Positions 11,873 to 22,090 of a DNA stretch of 64,000 bases are shown piece by piece. Position 1 is the first letter of the stretch, and every line of letters starts with the position of its first letter. The notes under the pieces were generated by a model. The model was not told the origin of the DNA, did not search any database, and was given only the letters and a program-made list of their open reading frames with translations. The stretch spans positions 70,535,056-70,599,055 of the forward strand of contig CM039184.1 in the NCBI GenBank assembly GCA_008360975.2, written 5' to 3'. This DNA is from Lichenostomus cassidix (lineage: Eukaryota > Chordata > Aves > Passeriformes > Meliphagidae). The translations under genes were made by a program, and so were the position numbers.

Positions 11873-12720
11873 CTGCGGTCAGGGCGAGAGCACGGCGGTC
11901 AGGGCAGCAGGCACCGGGTCAGCGGCATCCCCACTCCTCGCGGGGCCCGCACCCGCGCTCAGGCGGCCAGGCGCGCTCCCTGCGGCCAGTCCGCAGCGAC
12001 GGGGCGACTGGAGAGCCAGCCAAGCCGCTGCCCGCCCCGTCGCCGGGACAGCCGCCGCCGGCAGCCGGGGCTTCTCGCTCTCCTTTAAGCGCCGGGCGCC
12101 CTGGCGGGCTGCGGGCTCAGCCCGGCCAAAGGCCCTCCCCGATCCGCCCTCCCTCGCCCCGCGGGACGCGTTTCGGGTTTTTTCTCCCCCCGGCACAACC
12201 CGAGCCCGTCGCACAACCCCGGGGGGCGGCAGAAAGCCACGATATCTCCCGTTCCCGGCCCACCGGGGCCCTCTCGCCCTCCTCGCACGGGTGCGGAGGA
12301 GCCGCCATCGGGGCCGCCCCTACCTGAGACGGCGGCCGACATCTCGCTGTCGCTGAGGCCGGCGGCGTCCCGCTCCGCCGCCTTCGGGGGCTGCGCCTCC
12401 TCCGCCGCCAGCCGCCCCCCTCCCGTGGCTTCCGCGGGGCGTGCGCTGCCACCGGCGCCCTCCTCCTCGGAGCGCCGCTCGCCCTCGGGGTCCTCGCTGA
12501 GCGCCGAGTCCGAGTCCCAGCCCGCCGGCGTCCGCAGGGCCGGGGCGCGGGCGGCGGGCGCGGGGAGCGGCGGGTCCTCGGCGGCGCCGCACAGCCGCCA
12601 GCCGCCGGCAGCCCCCGGGGGCGGCGGCCGCCCCGCCGCGTGGCGAGCGCGCTCCTCCTTCTTGTTGAGGATGGCTTGGATGGAGAAAGGCGTCAGGGCG
12701 TTGCCGCCGCGGACGGACAT
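11394..12720 (-). CDS. NKX3-2: NKX3-2 (BAPX1) homeobox repressor, complete coding span
   Basis: Two coding exons (12324-12720 and 11394-11872) joined across a 451-bp GT-AG intron give 291 residues, against about 333 in human. An N-terminal eh1-type Groucho-binding motif FSIQAIL lies at residues 12-18. Conserved acidic patches [10 protein letters not shown] and SDSEMSA follow. The homeodomain spans about residues 164-223 with the helix-3 core [13 protein letters not shown], including the Tyr54 typical of the NK class. The C-terminal tail ends [14 protein letters not shown], as remembered from vertebrate NKX3-2. Known role: a nuclear transcriptional repressor acting downstream of SHH/BMP in sclerotome, promoting cartilage and restraining RUNX2; it also patterns the middle-ear/jaw joint, spleen and gizzard. 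The start has a purine at -3 and matches the family N-terminus. BOD1L1 lies upstream in the same orientation. Identification is very secure. Confidence 0.97.
12324..12720 (-). CDS. NKX3-2: NKX3-2 coding exon 1
   Basis: Runs from the ATG at 12718-12720 to a CAG|GTAGGG donor, ending in phase 1 (132 codons plus one base). It encodes the eh1 motif, a Pro/Ala/Gly-rich middle part and the acidic SDSEM patch. The middle part is shorter than remembered for human and accounts for most of the length difference. Confidence 0.95.
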
Positions 12721-13061
12721 GGCCCGGCGGCGGGCGAGCCCCGCGGGCGAGCAGCGGACCGCGCCGCGCCTTCAGCTGGGCGACCGCATCGCCGGCCGCC
12801 GCCGCGCCGGTGCCGGGCCCTGTTCTGCCGCCGGGAGGGCGGGCGCCAGCGGGAGCAGCCTCTCTGCGCCACTGCCGGCCCGCCCGCCCATAGGGCCGGG
12901 GCCGCCGGGGCCACCGCGCTGCGCCGGGCGCCGCCGCGGGTCCCTGGCGGCGCGGCGCTGCCTCCGCCCCGCTCTGTCCCGCCCCCGCCCGCCCTCCGCT
13001 TTTTCTGCCGGCCGCGCCGCCATCCCTCACGGCCGCCTGACAGCGCCGGCCCCGCGCCTTC

Positions 13062-13100
13062 CCATTGGGCAGCCCCCGCGCGCCCCGCCCGCCCATTGGC
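13062..13100 (-). promoter_or_regulatory. NKX3-2: NKX3-2 proximal promoter: two CCAAT boxes and a GC box
   Basis: On the minus strand there are CCAAT motifs at plus positions 13064-13068 and 13095-13099, 31 bp apart, with GGGCGGGG (Sp1-type) between them at 13083-13090. They lie about 350-380 bp upstream of the start codon in CpG-rich, TATA-less sequence. NF-Y/Sp1 pairs of this kind commonly define island promoters. The transcription start is inferred to fall between here and the ATG. Confidence 0.55.
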
Positions 13101-13560
13101 TCCCGCCGCGGGGCGATGCGGCTCCGCGGGGCGCGCGCCGGGGCGCGCCGCCTCTTAACCCCTTGCGGCCCGCGGGGCACCCCGCGCCCGGGCCGGGGAG
13201 ACCCGCGGAGGGACTGTCCCTCTGCACGCAGAGAGCGGCGGGTCCCACCTGGCCGCTGTGCGATCGTGGTCCAGAGGTGTTTCGGGTGTTTGTCCCCTCG
13301 CCGCGCCTCAGCCGAGCGCTGCAGCCTGGCGCCGGGGAAAGGCGCGGTGCAGACGGGGAGAGTGCCGAGGACGGGACCCCCGCCGCAGCCCGGCGCGCAC
13401 CGCTGCGCGCCGCTCGGGAACAGCCTCGGAACTCGTTCGTTTGCGGTCTGCCGGGGCCGAGGTGCCCAGCCCCTGCGGGTCTGTGCGCCCAAGCTCCCGG
13501 CCGCCCGCGCTCTCGGGGTAAACGCAAAACAGCCGCGGCCGGTTCTGGAAAATGCGCTTT

Positions 13561-14559
13561 TCACCATTGCGTTTGTTTAAAAACATGGTCGGGTTTATAT
13601 CAAGTACGGTCTTCTGTCCATGGGGCTTTTAAAGCCCGTATTAGGAAAGCAATTTCTCTCAGATTAAACTCTTTTCCCTAAACGATGCTTTCCCTAAAGG
13701 AAAACGGCCCTGCACAAGGAGCTTTTGGAAACTTTTGCACGCACGTGAATTGTATATATGCGACTCGTTGCCAAAACAACAATATGCCCCCAAGCATCGT
13801 GCTTTTCTCTTTTTCAAATAGTGTTGGCATTCTCGGAGCTCATAAAAATACCGGCGAGGGTATCAAGCAGGTACACGAGAAATGAAACGCCTGCGCTTCA
13901 GGAACAGGGGTGTTCGGTGCCGAGAGAACGCGGCAACATCAGCAGATAAAGCACATGGAAAAGATAGCCGCAAACCCGCTTTCCCCCGTGAGCTAAATTC
14001 CCAGGGTGTCACTGGGCTTCTCCGCAGGCGAGTGGCCACCGCCAACACCTCCCTGCTGGATCTCACAGAGATGAGCGTCTGTTCGCAGTAGACTACGGAG
14101 CGACGGTAATTGATTATCAACGACTGTGGCACGAATTAAAAGTTTTCAATCAGAATTCTTTTAAAATAAGTCAATAAAATAAATAATCCCTCTTTCATAC
14201 GCAGCACGAAGATGGGGAGAATCTCTCCTGACCAAGCGAGAACTGGCTTTATCTTTCTGTACAGATTCAGACCGTTTTAATAACCTTGCTTGGACTCACT
14301 TTTTACCTAGGTATTTCCACGAAAGCCATCGCTTTGCCACCGCAGACTTCGGTGTCACGATACACTAAGAAAATATCCAAAGGGGAATTTTTAAGAGCTG
14401 GAGGTAAACAAGAAGCATCTAGGTAAGCTGCGATAAATCCACTTATGAGAAGATACATGGTGGGGGGGCTAGGAAGGGTGCCTTGCACGAGTATTTTAAA
14501 GGCTGCTTAACAGCCAACAGATGAAATTAGGGATGTCAGAAGAGCTGCGTGGCCTCAGA
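13561..14559. promoter_or_regulatory. AT-rich block upstream of NKX3-2, candidate regulatory element
   Basis: GC content drops immediately upstream of the promoter island. Motifs include TCAAGTAC near 13599 (NK2/NK3-like), GTAATTGATTATCAAC near 14106 (homeodomain/PBX-like), GAATTAAAAG near 14132 and several AATAAA/TAAAAT stretches. There is no exon-like frame. The position 1-1.8 kb upstream of the start suits a proximal enhancer; conservation is untested. Confidence 0.35.
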
Positions 14560-15680
14560 CACGGGGACAGAAGAAGGGCTCCGAGCTTGCAAGGGGAGCG
14601 CCTGGAGGTGCGGGTCGGGAGGGTCGTGGTTTGGGTTGACGGCCGGAAAGGGGCTCGGGGCACGGCGGAGACAGGGGGCTCCGGCCAGGGAGTCTCTTTT
14701 AAAAGTCGGGCTCTGCTCAGGTGCGGCAGAGCGCCGAGAGCCAGGCGGAGCGGGAAGCTGCCGGGGAGGGCGAGCTGCTCTCCCGCTGCAGCCTCCCTCC
14801 GAGCTCCTGCACGGGGAGCTTCCAGCCCACGAAGACCCTGATTTAAGGGTTTAGTGCCCAAGCTGTTGAAAATACCTGCAGTTGGTTTAGAGTGGCTGTA
14901 ATTCTTTGCTAATTTACTCAGCTCTCCCCCCGCTCACACATTTCCTTTCCTCTTTTCTTTCTTAACTTTTTTTCCTCCTCCGCCTCTCGGGCGATCTCTG
15001 CACCCTCTTTTCGATCAGAAAACCTCTGTTTGGGGGAGGAAATGCCTGGGAAGAGGCCGGGAGGAGAGCGCGGCGGCGGGGGCAAGGCGCAGGGGAGCGG
15101 CGGGAGGCCGGGCAGCGCCGGGCCCGGGGGCCAGCTGGGTGGTCCCGCCTCGCCCGGCCCCCAGCCCCGCCGAGGAGACGGGCAGCGGCAGGGAGGGCAG
15201 GAAGGAGGGATGGATGGGGCAGAGCGGCTGCCCGGCTGTGCTCCGCGCTGGTACGGGGCTGGCAGCAGGCTCCGGCCGCGCTCCGCCGGGCAGCACCGGG
15301 GGGCACGGGCTGCCGGCTGGGTGTGAGGGACACAGGGCCTCCTCCGAGTGTGGGAGGGAGAAGCCGGGATCGAACTCTCCCGGCTGGAAAAGGCTCGGAG
15401 GGGACCGGAGGACGCAGCGGTGCGGGCGGTCGAGAGGCAAGGCAGCGCCTGCAGCGGGGATGTGTGCGGGACACGATTCCCGCCGTGCCTGCCCCGACAG
15501 GGGCTCCGTGCTCCCGTTCCTCGCCGTCTGGGAGCGGCCAAAAGCCACAATACACAGCAGTATACCGTAATACACGGATTCGCCTTTCACCGACGTGTAT
15601 TACATCGCAGAGGGAGAAAGCCCAAAGTGCGCCGTGCCCCAGAGCTGCCTCTCCCCGCGCCCAGCGGAGAGCCCGGCCGG

Positions 15681-15876
15681 CTATCCCGGGAGCCCTGCTC
15701 GCTGTCCCGGGAGCCCGGCTGGCTATCCCGGGAGCCCTGCTCGCTGTCCCGGGAGCCCTGCTCGCTGTCCCGGGAGCCCTGCTCGCTGTCCCGGGAGCCC
15801 TGCTCGCTATCCCGGGAGCCCGGCTGGCTATCCCGGGAGCCCGGCTCGCTATCCCGGGAGCCCTGCTCGCTGTCCC
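15681..15876. repeat. 21-bp GC-rich minisatellite, 9 copies
   Basis: Nine consecutive units carry CCCGGG at an exact 21-bp period (first at 15685, last at 15853). Units differ by a few bases: CTGTCCCGGGAGCCCTGCTCG against CTATCCCGGGAGCCCGGCTGG types. Each unit carries an SmaI-type CCCGGG site and CpGs. Confidence 0.97.
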
Positions 15877-15950
15877 TCTCCTGCCGCTTCCCCGCGGCCG
15901 GGCTGCCCCACCTAGAGGCGGCCTGGCCGCACTGCCCGCCCGGGGCTCCC

Positions 15951-16044
15951 CTCGGGGCTGGGCTTGTCCCCTCGGGGCTGGGCTTGTCCCCTCGGGGCTG
16001 GGCTTGTCCCCGCCCGGGGCTCCCCTCGGGGCTGGGCTTGTCCC
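15951..16044. repeat. 20-bp GC-rich minisatellite, 3 perfect copies plus 1
   Basis: The unit CTCGGGGCTGGGCTTGTCCC occurs three times head to tail at 15951-16010, then once more after a 14-bp interruption. It lies only about 75 bp from the 21-bp minisatellite. Confidence 0.95.
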
Positions 16045-17525
16045 CGCCGGCCCGGGGCTCCCCTCGGGGCAGCGGTGACAGCGGGGCTGGGGTGGTCAGG
16101 GCACAGCCCCGGTGCCCGCTATCCAGTGCCAAACCACGGCGTGAGCTGGCTAGCAGGAGCGGAGCTTGCCCGGCTGCAGTCGGAGGTGGCTTCCCGCAGC
16201 CACCTGAGCCGTTCTGCTAGCCAGGTGAGAAGCTCACAGAAGCACCGCATATGACATGTGGGGTGATGAGATGCAGAAAGATGTGTTCTGCTCCCGGGCA
16301 GCTTATCAAGGCCTTTTTATCACATGTGAAAGGACAAAGGTGGCTGCAAAACCTTAAAAAAGCCTTTGTAAAGAGAACACATTTTCTACATAATATATAA
16401 AGTTGTATAAAAAGACCCAGATGATCCCCTGAGTGGGAGAACATTGCAGTGGGAAAAGGAAATGTTATAACTTTTCCTTCAGGGCAGGATTTGCCCAGTA
16501 TGGGAAAATAATTAGTGGTGTAATCTCCATGTGCCAGTTCTGGGGCAGAGCCAAGCTAGCACAGTACCACTTCAGCCTTCCAAGCTCTTCTCAGCTCTGA
16601 GGCAGGCCAAGGAGTTTCATGGCCAGGGGCTACCACACACTGTAGCCCTCTTGGCAGCACCTCCCAGAGCCTGCATGGTGGTAGGTAACACTTTTGCCAT
16701 ACCTTATTAGAGGTGAAATTTTCCCTAAACAGAAGTTGTCTCCCTGAGCTAGTTTGCCTCTTGATGTACTCAGAGCAGTGCAAATCCTTGCTGTGTCTCT
16801 TGCTGGGTCTTCCAGGGGCTTAGGCAGAAGATGGCAGTGCTACAAACAGTGTTTCCTTCTATGAGGAATTTTAATCCCTTGCTGGTGATGGGGAAGATTT
16901 TGTCCACGGCTTTTACCTTGTGCTTCCCTCTGGCTGTGCAACAAAGGCACATAAACATGTCCTGGACAACTTGCTGGTTTTGCAGGAAAATCTTAGGTCA
17001 TCTGCTTTTGAACAGGTTTTGACTCTATTTCTTAAATAATAACAATTGATTTCCAACAAATGTAACTGTAACTACATGGTAGGTGACAGCTGTACATCTC
17101 CAAACCACATTCCTGCCAGGATTTCTCTGTATATTTCATGGCCTCATATAAGTAACTGCTGCATCATTCAGTCAGCAAATTGCTTTTTCAGTTGGCATCA
17201 GGATTGTGTATTGTTGCTGAGATGTCAACTGTAAGATGCTTCTGTATTCGAGTGAGAGAAGGACAACCAAGACAGAAATTGGAATGACTTCTAGAATTCA
17301 ACTGAATATGTACAAATATAATACAGGCAGTGAGAACTTTAATCTCACTAACTTGACAACCTTTTAGCAAATTTGCCCAGTGAGTTTTTATAGCTGCTTA
17401 CATATATACAGTGACACAATTTCTCCCAGTCTTATTGCCCAGAGATGCTGTTTCTGGGAAAACCAACCCAAATCTCCCTCTTGTTGCTTCATCTTTACAC
17501 TAAGAAGTGAAAGTTTGCCATGCAG

Positions 17526-17598
17526 AGTTTACCAAGTTTGAAAAGTTTACCAAGCATGAAAATAAAGTTTACCAAGCATGAAAATAAAACTACCAAGA
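17526..17598. repeat. About 23-bp imperfect tandem repeat
   Basis: GTTTACCAAG is repeated three times, and the later units share AAGCATGAAAATAAA. A local, recent-looking duplication in non-coding DNA. Confidence 0.85.
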
Positions 17599-17960
17599 TT
17601 TAATTTCACTGCATGATGGTTTCTCCTAAATTATTCCTCCTTGCAAGACCTTGAAAAGAAAAAGGCAAACGATGGGCTGTGTAACCATGTCATGCTCCCA
17701 GGAAGGAGTGAAGCTGTACAATTGTGTCTGATGCTTAGCTCCAGGAGGCAACAAGTTCTGTACACATTGAGAGCCCTGACCCACAACCACCTTCAGGCAC
17801 CACCAACTTTTGAAATAAATCTTCTCTTTGACTGTCTCCTTATTTTTATGATAGGTTTCATATTAAAGAAATAAATGGCTATATATTCCTCGTTGTCTGA
17901 TGTAGTTACCTGTAGGATGGCAATACAATCTGGATAAGATCAGCTAAAAAAAAGATAAGA

Positions 17961-17988
17961 AAACAAACAAACAAACAAACAAAAAAAA
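17961..17988. repeat. (AAAC)n microsatellite
   Basis: Five AAAC units followed by an A run. Confidence 0.95.
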
Positions 17989-19319
17989 TCAGCATATGCA
18001 AGTGGTGCTTCTTGTAGTCATGAATTAAAGCTTTTGTAGACCCTGTACTTAGCTTTTAATCTGTTTTATTTGCAGTCCCTGAGAGGAAAATTGAAGTAGA
18101 AACAGATCAAAATACTTATATCATGTGTGTGAGTCATTCATACAGTGTATCTATTTGTGCTGGATTTTTTCTTATTTAGTAGAACATTTTAATGACTATT
18201 CACCATATTACAGTAGATGCACTTGCTGTGTGCAAGTCTCTAGGCTTTTAAGAACACTCCTAGCACAGATTAATCATGTTTATTTGGTACAACTTCATAT
18301 GATATCCAGGTTTCCTTTACCACTGCTCTTCCATCTATATAGAAGTCATAATCTTCCTTACTTTTTGTTTGAATAAGTTGAGCTCACTTTTCACATATGA
18401 GGGATTAACTTGGCAATTAAATCAATGGCTATGTTGGGGTAACATTTAAATATTTTTATTTCTTCTGATGCTTAGGTAAATCAAGTGAGCCTCTCAGGAT
18501 TCTGGCACTGTTTACATTTCTAAAGTGATTTTATATGTTTGTCTAAGAGTCACCTCTTTATTGATAGCAAGTCAATAGTCATTTTACAGCAATGTTTCTA
18601 TCTCTTTATTATTCATATCAGGAGTAGACACCCACCAAAGTTAAAATCTGGGGGTGTTTGTAACTTATCTGTTATACATTTACACAGACCACCAATTACT
18701 CAAAAATTTCAGAATTTGAGATCAAGGACTTGTTTGTTTCACATCCTCCTCACACTGAATAGGAAGCCTAGACTGCAGAGATAGGATGTGGAGTTTCTCT
18801 GTGTCCTGGGCAGTCTCCTGCATGCAGTGCTGGCTGTTGGGATGCTGCTCTGAGGAGCAGACCTGGCTCAGGAGCTCCTGTACTCACTCAGGTTTCTCAA
18901 GCACGGTGTGATGCAGAGATGAGAATTGTGGAATATCTGTCCTGTTTTGGACCCAGACCCGTGTGATTGACTTCATTGTAGGGAAATCAGAGGTGTGAGA
19001 GCTCCAGCAGCTGCCCAGGGGGATGGTTCTGGTCCCCAGGAGCAGCCCATCGTGCTCCCAGGCAGAGAAGGAAGCGAGCAGTTTAGACCAAGAGTGTCAT
19101 TCCATGGTAGCTCTGTTCTTTGCAGGGACCTCTGGCTCTCTGAGAGCACTGTGACACCTCTGGTGGCACGAAGGGCCCCAGCTCTGACACTGTGGGACAG
19201 GGTGCTCATGCCTGCAGCTGCCTTGCAAGCTCTCCGTGCTGGTCTTGCCCTATAACCTGTGGTGGAGCTGCCAAGCCAAGCAGCTTGAGCATGGAGACCT
19301 TGGATCCAGCACTGAGTTT

Positions 19320-19640
19320 ATGAAGTTCAGGCAATTAGCAGCTTCACTGTGTGAGTTGTTTCCGCTGGCAATGATTTTGTATGTACAGTGACTGTATGTT
19401 TCATCTGAACACAGCTTTTACATTAAATCACTAAATCTTTTGGCTTGCCCAGTGAGAATACAAATACTTACATAAACTTCACAAATAAATTAGTGACTCT
19501 GTTTTGTTCAGTGCACCTGCAGGTTTAATTGGCTGCCTGAAAATTACAGACCAAAAAAGCAAACATGGCACAAGTTGTCTGCAGGCATTACAGGCAATTG
19601 TTCCTATTTTCTCAATGTTTCTTAAAGGAAAGAGACTTTG
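19320..19640. promoter_or_regulatory. Candidate conserved non-coding element
   Basis: Homeodomain-type sites are dense here: GCAATTAGCAG near 19331, TTAATTGGCTG near 19526, GCAATTGTTCC near 19592 and ATTACA cores. The composition is smoother than the repeat-like flanks. It lies about 6.6 kb upstream of the NKX3-2 ATG. Called only on motif pattern; no alignment was possible. Confidence 0.25.
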
Positions 19641-21990
19641 AGCATGTCACTTGTGGCTACAAATAAGCACCCTATCTTGTCCTTATGACTCTCAGTTCTG
19701 TCCTCTCAGAATGTCTTTCTCCATTAGATTTTTTTTGGTTTTTGTTTTGTTGCCTAATTTTAAATATTCTGAATTATAGGTTGTCTCCTGAGTAGGTTCT
19801 CAAGGTATTCCTGTCATACAAGTAGCTATTTCTAGAATTTATTCTAGACATTTTTTGGGATTTATCTACCAGAAAAAAAATAATAAAGCAGGTGACAGAT
19901 GACAAATAAAAATGTGTAATATTGCAAAAGCAGTTTGTACTCTACCCATTACATGCACAGGTATAAATGAGATGGTTGGAGAAATATCCACTACTAAAGG
20001 ATTCTTGTGACTTAGTGGAAAACTCTTGTGATGTGAGAGGGACAGAAATGTAGGTAGACAAAACATCAGTTATGGACTCCTTAGAAAACCCAGAAAATCC
20101 TTCTATTTCTCCAGGTTTTTCACAACAAAAGAATACAGAAATATGTCTGCAAGTGAAACAGAGAACTAGAAGAATGCTGTCTGGAAAGACATTTTGGTAA
20201 TACTTCCAAGATTGTAAATTGTGATATCCTGCTCTGTGGAAGAGGTTATTTTTGGCAGGGCAAATGAGAGCTCTCTGCTCTCCCTACTTTGGAAGGTGGG
20301 TAGTCTGTGGTGTGACCTTCTGGTGCTTTATAGTGTAATCTGTATTTTATGAGAGCTGATTAACAATTCCACACTTTTATCCATGCACTCTTAGCATTCC
20401 AACCCTGTACAGGACCATAGTAAACTGCTGCCTGTAGGAAGCATTAAAACACAGTATTCAGTCAAAAATGTTGCTATCAACTCTCCTTTCACATCTCTGG
20501 AGGACTTCAGATGTGTCCATATTTCTTTCACACTCTGTACACTCTGTGCAACACCTCTCTGTCAAAGACCTTTGCACCAGTGTTATTCTTCATAGCTCCA
20601 AAAAGATGTCTGCAGTATAGTCTTTTGCAAAACAAGTAACAAAGCTGTTGTAGTCCAAGATCTTTGTCCCAATGTGATGATTTGGTCTGTCCAGCTGAAC
20701 ATTGCAAACAGGGATGGTATGTATGTCTATGGATCACTCACTGATATCTGTTTCTCTGACTTTACCCATAGTTATCATGCAGGGGACAAAAATCTCCCAC
20801 AGGCAAAGGACCTTCATGTACAACAATATTTCTATCACAGGGTTAAATTTATCTATTTTTTTGTCTCCTCAATGTCTAACAAACCTCTGCAAGCATAAGG
20901 TGTGTTGACCCTGAATCCCTGTGAGCTGTTGGCAGGCTCTGGAAGAGCAGCAGCATGCTGGAGGGAAGAGTGGACATCCTGCAGTCTGGAGGATATGGAA
21001 GAGCTTTCCAAGCCCAAATGCCTTGCTCCTTGGTCTGCATACAGCAGGTGCACCACCACAGCTCCTAGGGCTACTGGCTAACACATGGTGGCTTCCAAAG
21101 CAGGCCCAGGCAGCTCAGGTACCCTCTTTGGTGTAAGGTAACAACTGCTTTTACAGAGACTATATTAAGTGTCAGAACACCTGGATAATGAGACAGTGAG
21201 ATCCTTCCAGTGAGGAGGAGGCAAGTCCAGCAGCTGTGGAACTGGAAAGACAAATCAGTGTCATGACAGGGATCTGTGCATTGCTCTGTTCCAAAAGCCC
21301 CAGCCCTCTGGACATGGTATGTGGGAGTGGTACTTGTGAGCATCACAGTGCCACACAAGCATTTAATAAACTACTTTTCAAAAAGTGTTGATTCTGAGAC
21401 TCATGGTAAGATCAGCTTTTGAATATATTGGGTTGCTGCTGGCTGTAGCTTGCTTAGAAACAAATCCTTTGTCGTGTGACCCAGCATCTGGGCCCCAGCC
21501 CAGAAAAATCCCCTGTGCATTTTCTCCAAGAGGCAGAGAGTGTTCAATAATTTCCTTGAAGAACAGGCTTTATTTTCCCACCTGCTGGCTCAGCTGGTTT
21601 TTGATATTGAGTCTTTTTCTTTGCTGTGGTCTGGAACTCTTAAAGGTGATTCCAGTCACATCGGAGTTAACTGAAAGAAATGAGGAATAAGGATGGCTAA
21701 TGAAAAGGGGATTATGATTGCTCTGCTTGATATTTGCACAGCTTCTCTCATCATATTGACTCTCAGAGGCTAGTACAAATCAATTAAAGGCCCCTAGGTG
21801 AAGTCTAACCTGGTTCAATGTGAGTACATCCATGTACTTTTTCACCCAAAGAAGTTCTTGGTCATGGCAAGAAGACTGAGAGGAGGGAAGAAGGGAGTTG
21901 AAGAAAGGACTTTTTAAGAAATAAAAGGAGGACAAGGGCAATGGGAGAGGTCATATATCATGTGATTCAAGAATATGCAACAAACTGATG

Positions 21991-22090
21991 AGGGAAAGGG
22001 GAAGGGGAAGGGGAAAGGGGAAAGGGGAAAGGGGAAAGGAAAGGGAAAGGGAAAGGGAAAGAACAAGGAGAGAGGAAAGGAAGGAGAACT
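21991..22090. repeat. Purine-rich (GGGGAAA)n low-complexity tract
   Basis: About 100 bases of almost pure purine on the plus strand, with GGGGAA, GGGGAAA and GGGAAA units. Polypurine/polypyrimidine tracts with partial mirror symmetry can form triplex (H-DNA). Confidence 0.95.

Larger units (their letters stand above)
11395..13560. other. CpG island over NKX3-2 exons and promoter
   Basis: Continuous CpG-dense sequence covers both exons, the intron and about 0.8 kb upstream. It explains the long spurious open frames on both strands, such as those of about 415 codons. CpG islands spanning whole developmental transcription factor genes are usual. Confidence 0.7.
14560..16220. other. GC/CpG-rich block with minisatellites
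   Basis: Strongly GC-rich with two adjacent tandem repeats (15681-15876 and 15951-16044). Because the first repeat unit is 21 bp, several frames stay open through it and produce repetitive mock proteins. No family similarity is seen. Confidence 0.5.

Noticed and set aside
12320..13567. 415-codon minus-strand and 418-codon plus-strand frames over the NKX3-2 promoter
   Set aside because: Both are by-products of high GC. The real exon 1 lies in a different minus-strand frame and is supported by conserved motifs and a splice donor.
15348..16220. 290-codon frame with SREP/CSL repeats
   Set aside because: It arises from the 21-bp minisatellite, whose unit length is a multiple of three and keeps several frames open. 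There is no independent sign of coding.
18120..18380. Small plus-strand frame with hydrophobic stretch
   Set aside because: A short AT-rich frame without homology, promoter or splice context; expected by chance.
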